Source of the DNA: a virus
Length of the DNA: 20,320 nucleotides
Strand: one strand, 5' to 3'
IMG/VR virus record: IMGVR_UViG_3300034012_000564
Coordinates: 1 to 20,320 of that record
Made by a program: the position numbers and the translations under genes. This document shows, in pieces, positions 13,134 through 20,290 of this stretch. Under the pieces are notes generated by a model. The model ran no database searches, was not told the origin of the DNA, and saw only the letters and a program-made list of their open reading frames with translations. How positions within the stretch are numbered: position 1 is the first letter of the stretch; every line of letters begins with the position of its first letter.

Positions 13134-16130
13134 TTAACCCCGTGATGCGTTTTGTTCAAGTTGATGCATTAGCGCATACATGCGTTTTGCGCCTGCGCGT
13201 CTGTCGCCTTTTCCTGCCCCGCGCACGGCTTTGGCAGTCATTACGAATTCGCCGTCAGACAGCATTGCAGGGATTGAATCAGAGGTCGCGGTCCCCGGGC
13301 CAGATATTTGACCGGTACGTCGAGGATAACCTCCCGAACGTAAAGACGCAATACCTCCAGCGTTAAATGACGACTGCATAAAATCATTGTTAAGATTGGA
13401 TTCCCCAAAAGGACTATAAGAGTCTTGGAGGGGACCTCCGCCTCCGCCAGTATTTAAACCAGCGTAATCATACGCAGAAGGTGCATATGAAGGTGCCTCG
13501 TATGCAGGTGCCTGATAAGTATTTATCGCGGGCTGAGAGGCAGCTGCCATAGGCTGAAAGGTCTCCATTGGAGGCTGGTAACCACCCATCGAAGTCTGGA
13601 AATTATCCATCGGAGACTGAGAAATATCTGCCGAAGGCTGATAACCCCCCATCGATGTTTGGAAGTTATCTATTGGCGTCTGAGAAATATCTGCCGAAGG
13701 CTGATAACCCCCCATCGATGTTTGGAAGTTATCTATTGGCGTCTGAGAAATATCTGCCGGAGGCTGATAACCACCCATCGAAGTCTGGAAGTTATCCATT
13801 GGCGGCTGGTAGCCACCCATCGAAGTCTGGAAGTTATCTATTGGCGTCTGATAACCCCCCACCGAAGTCTGGAAGTTATCCATTGTGGTTTGAAAATTAT
13901 CCATCGGAGGCTGGTAGCCACCCATCGAAGTCTGCAAATTATCTACCGCTGTTTGAAAGTTATCCACTGGAGCCTGAACAGGGTTTATCCTAGACAGATA
14001 GTTGTCGTCCAACTGCTGTTGAGCGTAATCTGTTATTGTAGTCGGGGCTGATGTTGGGATTGTGGTTGGGGCAGCGGTGCCACCGCCGCCGCCTGTTGGT
14101 GGAGGTGCGGTTGGGGCGGATGTGGGGGCTGCAGTTGTTCCCCCTGTAGCGGGTCGGGAAGGCACAGGAGCAGGGGGAGGAGCAGGGTTGTTACGCATAT
14201 ATTGTTGCGTAAATTCGGCAAACCCCGTTGAGGGCGTATATTCACCTCGCGCTATTTGAAAGTTACCTGCGCTTGCCGGTGTGTATCCGGTTTGGCCAAG
14301 CGCACGTGCCTGAGCAATCATGGCAGCCCGTTGTGCATCTACCACGCCTGCGGAAGGAGCCGGGGCAGGAGCATTTTCCGGCGCCATACCGCCTCTACGA
14401 ATTGTCTCGCCTCCGGGACCCTGCTCAAAATAATCTATAAACGAGTCGCCGGGGTTTCCTGCTACACGCTCGTCAATAATGCCCCCCTCAGCATACCCCG
14501 GTGGTCGAGGCATTAAGTTGGTGTACATAGATGCCGTGTTATAGGGCTGTGCAATCGGTGTCTGCGAACCCATCGTGCCGGGAGGTGGCGTGTACAAAGA
14601 ACCAATCCCACCAATCGTGCTAGGTAGATCAAAATTACTTATTGGGGTAGTTGATGCGGGAGCCGTGGGCAACGGATTGTATTGACCGTAAATAGGCGCG
14701 CCAAACTCGTCGTATTTCACACCGGGAAGGTTTTGAAGGTAGTATTCCTTTTGTTTGCCCTGCTCTGCAATGCGCTGTGTTGCAGACTTCAACAACTCGG
14801 GCTTAAGCTTAGATGCTTCAGCGTCCTTGGCTTCAAATCCACCAAACGCACCAATAGCGCCAATACCTGCCGCGGTAATCGGGCCGTAAGTACTAAGAAT
14901 TCCGGGCATCGCGGCTGAATATGCTTTTGCCAAAGCAGATCCAGCAGGAGCGCTCATGATCTGCTCAGCAGTGGCAGTCGGGAACGTTTTCTGGACCGTT
15001 TGAATGGCATTGGCTGCACCCTGCTCTTGAATGCCAGAAGGAGAAATATTCTTGTTGTAGAAATCCGTTGCCTTGTCCATGAAGGACGGAGTAGAAGTAG
15101 TTTTAGCCAAGGACCCCTCAAACTGAGTGGCGTCCGCAGGATTAGGTGCCATGTTCGCTACCTCTCCTGTAGAAGAGATAGCAGGACCACTAGGAGCAGC
15201 AGGAGCGCCCATAAGCCTGTTGTACTGACCACTAACAGTGGTAGGACCTGTATAACTGCCTGAAGCAAAAGCGTCTGCGCCGCCCATGATTCCAGCGCCA
15301 GCGCCAGCAGTCAAACCGCCAACCGCACCAGCTTTCAAAGCTTGACTCAGATTACCACCGCCGAGCAAGGTAGAACCTGCCGAGCCTACAAAACCGCTGA
15401 CCGCGGCTACGGCTGCAGTAGACGTAGCGCCCAACATACTTGCAGCAGCGGGGCCTAAGAAGAAACCAAGAGCAACAGTGGTAACCAACTTGCCCACAGT
15501 GCTGCTTGCAAAGCTCTTGACTGCTTTGCCCAGCTTCTTAAAAGCCTTCTTCAAGAAAAACTCAGGTAGGCCAGTAGCGGGGTTGATTGTGCCCGAGCCC
15601 CCACGGCGGCGCAGCATGCGTGCTTCGGCAGGGGTGATGTGTGCCAGCATGGTGTCGCCATTACGGCCATAACTGGCAATTGTTTTGGCAATGGGTTTAA
15701 GCTCAGCAATACCGCCTTTGGCAAAAGCTTGAACGCCCGCAGGCTCCGCAATCAATTGATCTATTGCCATGTTCAAGGCAGCAAAGAATTGGCCATCAAA
15801 CTGCTCTGGCAACAACTCCTCTGGCATACCCATCTTTAAGTACTTTTCCCGAAGCGCGTCATACTGCTCAGGACTGGCAATCACCTCATCAACCATGTTG
15901 TTTAAAGAGTCAAGCTCTTCTGGCGACAGATCAATCTGGCTCAATTCATCCTTAAATTGGGCCATGGCCTGCGGATCAACCTGCGAGGCACCTGCCAAAA
16001 GCTCATCCCCAAATTCTTTAGGCGACATCGACTGACGCATCTGGTCATAGATGGCCATCGTATTTGGATCTTCGTATGGATTTGCGCCTTGTTGTGGCAT
16101 TTCCATTGCGGCTTGAGGTGCTGTGGCCAT
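13134..16130 (-). CDS. Giant virion protein with heptad-repeat region
   Basis: This is a 998-aa protein and the first of the giant late genes. Residues 1-130 are acidic and helical. Residues 158-192 contain DTMLAHITPAEARML and GTINPATGLPEF. A Lys-rich amphipathic helix follows (193-213), then a Gly/Ala hydrophobic region (211-285) that could be membrane-active. Residues about 640-710 are Pro/Thr/Gly-rich, and 721-874 are 22 tandem heptads of the form x-x-[DG]-x-[FYS]-Q-x. The C-terminus (about 941-998) has SDSIPAMLSDGEFVMTAKAV, a motif also common near the ends of phage tape-measure proteins. AAGGA six bases before ATG fixes the start, within a small hairpin. It is likely a tail or ejected internal virion protein; the exact role is unknown. 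Confidence 0.55.
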   Translation of the reverse strand: MATAPQAAMEMPQQGANPYEDPNTMAIYDQMRQSMSPKEFGDELLAGASQVDPQAMAQFKDELSQIDLSPEELDSLNNMVDEVIASPEQYDALREKYLKMGMPEELLPEQFDGQFFAALNMAIDQLIAEPAGVQAFAKGGIAELKPIAKTIASYGRNGDTMLAHITPAEARMLRRRGGSGTINPATGLPEFFLKKAFKKLGKAVKSFASSTVGKLVTTVALGFFLGPAAASMLGATSTAAVAAVSGFVGSAGSTLLGGGNLSQALKAGAVGGLTAGAGAGIMGGADAFASGSYTGPTTVSGQYNRLMGAPAAPSGPAISSTGEVANMAPNPADATQFEGSLAKTTSTPSFMDKATDFYNKNISPSGIQEQGAANAIQTVQKTFPTATAEQIMSAPAGSALAKAYSAAMPGILSTYGPITAAGIGAIGAFGGFEAKDAEASKLKPELLKSATQRIAEQGKQKEYYLQNLPGVKYDEFGAPIYGQYNPLPTAPASTTPISNFDLPSTIGGIGSLYTPPPGTMGSQTPIAQPYNTASMYTNLMPRPPGYAEGGIIDERVAGNPGDSFIDYFEQGPGGETIRRGGMAPENAPAPAPSAGVVDAQRAAMIAQARALGQTGYTPASAGNFQIARGEYTPSTGFAEFTQQYMRNNPAPPPAPVPSRPATGGTTAAPTSAPTAPPPTGGGGGTAAPTTIPTSAPTTITDYAQQQLDDNYLSRINPVQAPVDNFQTAVDNLQTSMGGYQPPMDNFQTTMDNFQTSVGGYQTPIDNFQTSMGGYQPPMDNFQTSMGGYQPPADISQTPIDNFQTSMGGYQPSADISQTPIDNFQTSMGGYQPSADISQSPMDNFQTSMGGYQPPMETFQPMAAASQPAINTYQAPAYEAPSYAPSAYDYAGLNTGGGGGPLQDSYSPFGESNLNNDFMQSSFNAGGIASLRSGGYPRRTGQISGPGTATSDSIPAMLSDGEFVMTAKAVRGAGKGDRRAGAKRMYALMHQLEQNASRG
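13509..13970 (-). repeat. 22 tandem 21-bp (heptad) coding repeats
   Basis: Exactly 462 bp make 22 units of 21 bp, encoding residues 721-874 of the 998-aa protein. Three unit types recur: PxDNFQT, SMGGYQP and [PS]ADISQT, with Gln fixed at position six. They combine into a 63-bp higher-order unit. Units at the N-terminal and C-terminal edges are more diverged than those in the middle. Confidence 0.93.
13621..13746 (-). repeat. Two identical 63-bp tandem copies
   Basis: Bases 13621-13683 and 13684-13746 are identical. A third, slightly diverged copy follows from 13747. The absence of even synonymous changes between the two suggests a recent duplication inside the heptad array. Confidence 0.95.
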
Positions 16131-16135
16131 GTTAA

Positions 16136-16148
16136 TTCCTTAGAGGAA
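16136..16148 (-). promoter_or_regulatory. Small hairpin covering a ribosome-binding site
   Basis: Read leftward, TTCCT-CTA-AGGAA forms a 5-bp stem with a 3-base loop. The 3' arm contains the AAGGA ribosome-binding site of the 998-aa gene. It could lower initiation slightly. The stem is short and A/T-containing, so a strong effect is unlikely. Confidence 0.3.
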
Positions 16149-16166
16149 AATGTTTGTTTGATTGTA

Positions 16167-16802
16167 TTAGGTTGGGAGCGCGGACACAAATGACATTGTT
16201 GCAACCACAGACTGCGTAGACGGTTTAGTGGGTGTGCCAGAAGCGGCAAGGTGTTGAATGCTTACAGCAGCATCAGGCACAGACCAATAGATTTCTATGT
16301 ACTGACCCGCCGTCATACTTAAAAAATAGTTCCAGCCAACAATTGCGTGTCCATCCGTTCCTGCGTGTCTGTTTGGAATAGATACAAAGCCAGTTGACCC
16401 CGGTATATCTACCCCGCTTTGTTTTAACCAGATGTAAACATCTTGAAAGGCAGTGTCTGTGTTTTGAAACTGGGCGCTAAACTGTAGATTATAAATACCT
16501 GCAGTGGCTACCGTGATTTTAGAAGTTGCAATGCTAATATCATTTGCAAAATCCGTGGTGTTAAGCGTCATCAGTGTGGCTGTATTGGCTACTGCTGTCT
16601 GATCTTGATCGCTGGAGAACGCACCATACGGCACTGACAAAGTTCTTAACTGCCCAACAATGTTGTCAAGCTGGTTAAAGTACAGGCGCAAAACGTTGTT
16701 TAACTGGTCTTGATATCGCGCATTCCATTGATCTGGCGCAAACGGTAAGTTAGGCGCAGTAACCCTGTTTAGCTCAAACTCACTTGTGACAATTAAGCTC
16801 AT
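16167..16802 (-). CDS. Virion protein with C1q/TNF-like jelly-roll domain
   Basis: This is a 211-aa protein. Residues about 25-55 form an amphipathic helix (QWNARYQDQLNNVLRLYF) that could trimerise. Residues 60-208 are beta-rich, with the order AGIYNLQFSAQFQNTD, DVYIWLKQSGVDIPGS, GHAIVGWNYFLSMTAGQYIEIYW and a final VVATMSFV strand. This strand pattern is typical of the C1q/TNF-like jelly-roll found on phage fibres and adhesins. A role in receptor binding or virion decoration is inferred. The start overlaps the stop of the upstream nozzle-type gene as ATGA. Two hand-counted 60-base lines in this gene are 42-43% G+C, below most of the window, as is common in exchanged receptor-binding genes. 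It is short for a full fibre and may attach to another tail protein. Confidence 0.55.
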   Translation of the reverse strand: MSLIVTSEFELNRVTAPNLPFAPDQWNARYQDQLNNVLRLYFNQLDNIVGQLRTLSVPYGAFSSDQDQTAVANTATLMTLNTTDFANDISIATSKITVATAGIYNLQFSAQFQNTDTAFQDVYIWLKQSGVDIPGSTGFVSIPNRHAGTDGHAIVGWNYFLSMTAGQYIEIYWSVPDAAVSIQHLAASGTPTKPSTQSVVATMSFVSALPT

Positions 16803-18655
16803 CGACGTCCATCCGGTCTGATATCAATACGAGGGGCGCCGATCTGCCATGTTGTATTGAGTTGGTTAGAGCTGATCTTAAAAATCATCTGACGACCACG
16901 CACTCGCGTGTAAATCTGTCCCGTGAACTCTTCAGTGATCACATAACTGGATCCCTTAAGAACCGATTGGCCCGCGCTGTTTGTTACGCCAGAGCCCGAA
17001 TTGCTTAAGCCATACAGGTCCATTGTCACAGTAGGCACAGCGCCTGCGGGTGAATTCGCAGAATTCTCAAACGTCAAGTCAGGCAATATCCGCCAGACAA
17101 AACCAAAGTTGTGGCCATCATTGATGTCAAACTCAGACGATGAAATGTAGGCCTCGATTGGTAGCTCGGTGCCCGTTTCATTGTTGTTGATCCCCTGCTC
17201 GTGATTGACAAGGTTCTTTTCGTATGTGGCCGCAATTGGGTAATCCGACAAGCCCGAATCAAGCCACGCTGTGCGCTTCATTGTGCCGTAATACCAAATG
17301 TTCTCTAAGTAATTAAATACCACATACTTGTCAATCTCAAAGCTGTTAGCCGAGCAGTAGAACCACCAAACTTCGTTAAAACCCTCATTAGTGCCTGCAA
17401 CAATCTGCTCTGCTTGAGCCTTATTAAGGTCTTGAAACACAAACCGGCGCAGGTCGCAATTGAGCGTTTGAATACGGCCATCGTACAAGTAGAACTTGTC
17501 AATGCCCATCCAGTAAACAATACCAGAGGCAGAAGTTACCGCATTCGGGCCCATGATGGAAATGTTGTCGCCCAAGAGCTGAGATCCCCAAATAAAAGGA
17601 GGACCTAAATACTGCAGTGAATACACACTGGAGTCAGTGAAAACCACAATCTCCTGACGTGTCTGAACAGCCGTCACAATCTGTGAGCCGTGAGACAAGC
17701 GAAGGCTGCCTGCTTGGTTTGTAGGAGCCGGGGTCCACTGCACCGGATCTTCTTGGTCAGACCAACGAATTAACATTGGATCAAGAATCGCATCTGTAAT
17801 GTCGTTTGTGCCAAAGACAATTACAAAACGGCTGACGTCTGAGACCAGTAAATAATTCTGATACAACGGCACATCAGATGCGCCACCAAGTGAAGACACC
17901 AGTACGCCGCGAGTTGTCAAACTAGTAGCCGCATCCCAATAATACAAAGCGCCCCCGCGAGGGCCAAAGATTAAATTTTGACCAAAGTTATTCTGGTTCC
18001 AGATACGTAGCGCATCTACCGAGGTGGAGCCAAGGCCCCATGTGCCCGAGCCCCAAGAACCAGCGCCCCAACCCACTAAAGGCACTGCATACTCAGGGCC
18101 GGGGTTGATTTGATATGCCGCTAAAACAGACGCCCCGCCGCCCGTAGCGGTGGAAGAGGCTGCAGAAGACGCTGTGATGCTGTAGGTAGTAGCACTTACG
18201 CCAATTGTTGCAAGTTGGTATTCCCCATTAAGGGTCAAACCCCCCACTGCCGTAGCGCCGCTGAAAGTCACAAAAGCGCCGTTGGCAAACCCTCCCGTAG
18301 CATCCGTCACAACTACTGTGGCTGAGCCGGATGTGGTAGAAAATGGATTGTTGCCAAGCGTTGCAGCAGGTTTGCGCAAGGGGGTGATGTCGTTATATGC
18401 GCCACCGTTTTCAATGTAGAACTTTAGGTTAGTGCCAACACCTATCAGGTTCTGGCTACCAAGCGTTACCCAATTCCAAAGAGAACGGCACACGCCCAAG
18501 AATGTCGTGCTAGAGATGCGTTGCCAGCCGCCAATCTTCTCTGGCGTGCCTTGACGGAACCGGACTTTGTCGCACTCATACCAGCCGCCCTCGGTGGTGT
18601 AACGTGTGTTCTCCCGGTTGACGCCCGGCTTAAACAGGATTTTTTGTAATGGCAT
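16799..18655 (-). CDS. Podovirus tail nozzle/hub-type structural protein
   Basis: This is a 618-aa beta-rich protein with no signal peptide. It opens MPLQKILFKPGVNRENTRYT, then GGWYECDKVRFRQGTPEKIGGW. This kind of N-terminus is seen in podovirus tail hub/nozzle proteins of the T7 gp12 and P22 gp10 type. Residues about 105-180 look like an inserted beta-sandwich (VVVTDATGGFANGAFVTFSG and LNGEYQL), a module common in phage structural proteins. The rest has repeated blade-like segments (NLIFGPRGGALYYWD, IVYWMGIDKFYLYDG, EVWWFYCS) suggesting a beta-propeller, and ends TWQIGAPRIDIRPDGRR. It would close or stabilise the packaged genome at the tail end. Between the lysis genes and the jelly-roll gene, its context is structural. 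The family assignment is by sequence style and not by a search. The ribosome-binding site is weak (GGGAAAA). Confidence 0.6.
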   Translation of the reverse strand: MPLQKILFKPGVNRENTRYTTEGGWYECDKVRFRQGTPEKIGGWQRISSTTFLGVCRSLWNWVTLGSQNLIGVGTNLKFYIENGGAYNDITPLRKPAATLGNNPFSTTSGSATVVVTDATGGFANGAFVTFSGATAVGGLTLNGEYQLATIGVSATTYSITASSAASSTATGGGASVLAAYQINPGPEYAVPLVGWGAGSWGSGTWGLGSTSVDALRIWNQNNFGQNLIFGPRGGALYYWDAATSLTTRGVLVSSLGGASDVPLYQNYLLVSDVSRFVIVFGTNDITDAILDPMLIRWSDQEDPVQWTPAPTNQAGSLRLSHGSQIVTAVQTRQEIVVFTDSSVYSLQYLGPPFIWGSQLLGDNISIMGPNAVTSASGIVYWMGIDKFYLYDGRIQTLNCDLRRFVFQDLNKAQAEQIVAGTNEGFNEVWWFYCSANSFEIDKYVVFNYLENIWYYGTMKRTAWLDSGLSDYPIAATYEKNLVNHEQGINNNETGTELPIEAYISSSEFDINDGHNFGFVWRILPDLTFENSANSPAGAVPTVTMDLYGLSNSGSGVTNSAGQSVLKGSSYVITEEFTGQIYTRVRGRQMIFKISSNQLNTTWQIGAPRIDIRPDGRR

Positions 18656-18685
18656 GGCTTATTTTCCCATCAATTTGAGGGTGCA

Positions 18686-19114
18686 TCAAGCATAAGCCCT
18701 AGTGCCCGTTTTGTCGATAATCAACGCCTGTTTTCTTGGCTTGGTTTCTGGTGTGTTTGGGATGCTGATATGCGTCCAGCGATCGAATTCTCGGATGATC
18801 TGATCGTAGGGCAAGCCAGATGCAATGATGGTTTTAACCACTTCATCAGGGGTCAGTTGAGGTACTCGGATGTCCACAGCACAACCAATACGATGCTGGC
18901 TAGTATCTTTAGAGCCAACAGCATCATTGACTTGCTTGCTGCGAAAAGCAGAGTTAACCATGACTGGTCTTCCGCCCAAGGCAGTTTTGATTTCCTCAAG
19001 GAAGGCCGCGAGTCGCTTAAGGTTCTCCAGCTCTGCTTCGTTTGGGGTATTGTCATACTGTCTGTGGTCAGTGTGCGTGAGTTCTTCAAGGGTGAAATGT
19101 GGTGTCAGATTCAT
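18686..19114 (-). CDS. Endolysin, M15 family D,D/L,D-carboxypeptidase
   Basis: This is a 142-aa zinc peptidase of the Peptidase_M15 (VanY/M15_3-like) type that cuts peptidoglycan cross-links for host lysis. The N-terminus HFTLEELTHTDH is the usual opening. VNSAFRS (53-59), SQHRIGCAVDI (72-82, with zinc ligands H74 and D81) and EFDRWTHIS (109-117, with ligand H115 and nearby acidic residues E109 and D111) follow in order. The length is normal for a single-domain phage endolysin. There is no signal peptide or cell-wall-binding domain, so release depends on the holin. AGGAT sits six bases before the ATG, which overlaps the holin stop as ATGA, so the two are translated together. Confidence 0.9.
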   Translation of the reverse strand: MNLTPHFTLEELTHTDHRQYDNTPNEAELENLKRLAAFLEEIKTALGGRPVMVNSAFRSKQVNDAVGSKDTSQHRIGCAVDIRVPQLTPDEVVKTIIASGLPYDQIIREFDRWTHISIPNTPETKPRKQALIIDKTGTRAYA

Positions 19115-19518
19115 TTTTTAATCCTATCTGCAATCTTTTCCATTGTGCGTCCACCAAAGTAGAACGACATCACGAGCATGCCCCATTGTCCCAGCAATTC
19201 AACGTAAGCGCCACGGGTTTCGTACTCAAATATTGAGGCAATAGCAAAGCCAGAATAGGCAACCAACAGGAAGATTAGCGTCATGGGACGAATGTTCTTA
19301 GACAGCCAAGAATCACTGGACATGTCAGCCTTAACCCGCTCGGTCAGGTTGTTCTGCTCCGTCTTGTATAGCTCGGTTTCATTGGCCATCTTAGCCAGCT
19401 CACCATCTTGCGCCATCTTCTGGAGCTCCAGTTGCGCCTTGGCTTTGGCCTCTGGGTCCGGGATCAGCTTATCGATAAGTTTTCCACCTACCGATAGGAG
19501 TGCGTCTAGTCCAATCAT
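19111..19518 (-). CDS. Holin, GTA_holin_3TM-like
   Basis: This is a 135-aa membrane protein. The N-terminal part has an amphipathic segment (DALLSVGGKLIDKLIP), then DPEAKAKAQLELQKMAQ, a charged helix typical of the GTA-type holin family. Two clear transmembrane segments follow at about 78-97 and 106-122, and the end is FYFGGRTMEKIADRIKK. It would form the inner-membrane hole that lets the downstream endolysin reach the wall and so set lysis timing. GGAGCAA lies eight bases before the ATG. Its first 20 bases are identical to the first 20 bases of the small gene just upstream, and the ribosome-binding site is the same in both. Confidence 0.85.
   Translation of the reverse strand: MIGLDALLSVGGKLIDKLIPDPEAKAKAQLELQKMAQDGELAKMANETELYKTEQNNLTERVKADMSSDSWLSKNIRPMTLIFLLVAYSGFAIASIFEYETRGAYVELLGQWGMLVMSFYFGGRTMEKIADRIKK
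19499..19518 (-). repeat. 20-bp direct repeat, copy at holin start
   Basis: The + strand reads AGTGCGTCTAGTCCAATCAT, which is the first 20 coding bases of the holin (MIGLDA plus two bases). An identical copy lies at 19663-19682. The preceding GGAGCAA ribosome-binding site is shared as well. Confidence 0.95.
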
Positions 19519-19682
19519 GTGCGTTGCTCCAATATCTCTTTAATGGCAGCAATAGCTTTGTTACTCAACTCAACAGATTCTTCGCTTAGAGTGCTTGTCC
19601 CATCTTCCCGATAAGGGTGAGTTGATGCAAAAATACTTTCTAGCGCGTTAAGCGCCATTTTTAGTGCGTCTAGTCCAATCAT
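19515..19682 (-). CDS. 55-aa protein in lysis cassette, unknown function
   Basis: This leftward gene of 55 codons encodes a soluble, mostly helical protein that starts MIGLDALKMALNALESIFAS, has a polar middle (THPYREDGTSTLSEES), and ends in a helix (AIAAIKEILEQRT). Both ends are coupled: its ATG overlaps the stop of the upstream membrane-protein gene and its stop overlaps the holin ATG, each as ATGA. GGAGCAA lies upstream. It shares its first seven residues with the holin but has no membrane segment. A lysis-timing role is possible from position only. Confidence 0.8.
   Translation of the reverse strand: MIGLDALKMALNALESIFASTHPYREDGTSTLSEESVELSNKAIAAIKEILEQRT
19663..19682 (-). repeat. 20-bp direct repeat, copy at small-gene start
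   Basis: This is an identical copy of the 20 bases at 19499-19518, and it forms the start of the 55-aa gene. The two copies are 164 bp apart. Recombination between them would delete the small gene and leave the holin start intact. Confidence 0.95.
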
Positions 19683-20290
19683 TGTTTGCTCCTTGTAAGC
19701 ATGGTTGCTGCAATTTCCATCATGGTTCTTGTCACTTGAATGTCAGCGGGTTCATTATCCCAGCCCACAGTAATTTGGCCAACAAACCGGCTTGGATCAG
19801 GTGGGATACTGATTCGGCAAGTAAATGCAACCCCTTTGGCGATGTACCACAAACCCATCTCGGATTGCGCTGACTTGTATTCGCCACAAGGTATCTCGCT
19901 GGCCATCAGCTTGACTACATCAGCGTTGTTAAGTGAATTCTGGGTAAACAGGCCTACATCCAGCCCATCGTTGGTTTTGTCTCGGCCTTCTTTGGTGTAA
20001 GCGCGGTACAGCACTCTGGTTCCAAACATTGGATTTACTTTAAACACGGCCACAACGGTTGCATTGGTGGTTTTAAACAGGTGGGCGGCAGCGTCTTCCA
20101 CTCTGTCCTCAACAATGCTTGGCATCTTCTTGGACTCTTTGTACGCGCCCACTAGCAGTTCTTGGTTCTGCCAAACAAAGTACCCACAAAATGCCAACAC
20201 CGCCATGAGTATCAGCGCAAACAGCTTGAATGGGCTATCCACATAGGACAGCACCTTGCTTAGTACATCTGCTGGCTTTTCGTCACTCAT
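19679..20290 (-). CDS. Membrane-anchored protein beside lysis genes
   Basis: This is a 203-aa protein with a single hydrophobic segment at about 22-40 after a short charged N-terminus (MSDEKPADVLSKVLSYVD), so it is probably inner-membrane anchored. A helix (about 45-72) leads to a mixed alpha/beta domain with ATVVAVFKVNP, GLWYIAKGVAFTCRI and RFVGQITVGW. The strand order resembles a GAF-like sensor fold, but no ligand site is identifiable. Two cysteines (135 and 158) could pair if the domain is periplasmic. It precedes the 55-aa protein, holin and endolysin with ATGA overlaps at both ends. It could be a lysis regulator or a spanin-like partner; there is no lipoprotein signal and no long coiled coil, so a classic spanin is unlikely. 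The function is unknown. Confidence 0.65.
   Translation of the reverse strand: MSDEKPADVLSKVLSYVDSPFKLFALILMAVLAFCGYFVWQNQELLVGAYKESKKMPSIVEDRVEDAAAHLFKTTNATVVAVFKVNPMFGTRVLYRAYTKEGRDKTNDGLDVGLFTQNSLNNADVVKLMASEIPCGEYKSAQSEMGLWYIAKGVAFTCRISIPPDPSRFVGQITVGWDNEPADIQVTRTMMEIAATMLTRSKQ

Noticed and set aside
13509-13970. CRISPR-like array
   Set aside because: Units are contiguous, without unique spacers, keep a reading frame and vary by codon. There are no cas genes nearby. It is a protein repeat.
13568-14051. Repetitive plus-strand open frames opposite the heptad region
   Set aside because: Their repeat is a direct consequence of the 21-bp units on the coding strand. They lack start signals and lie wholly inside the 998-aa gene.
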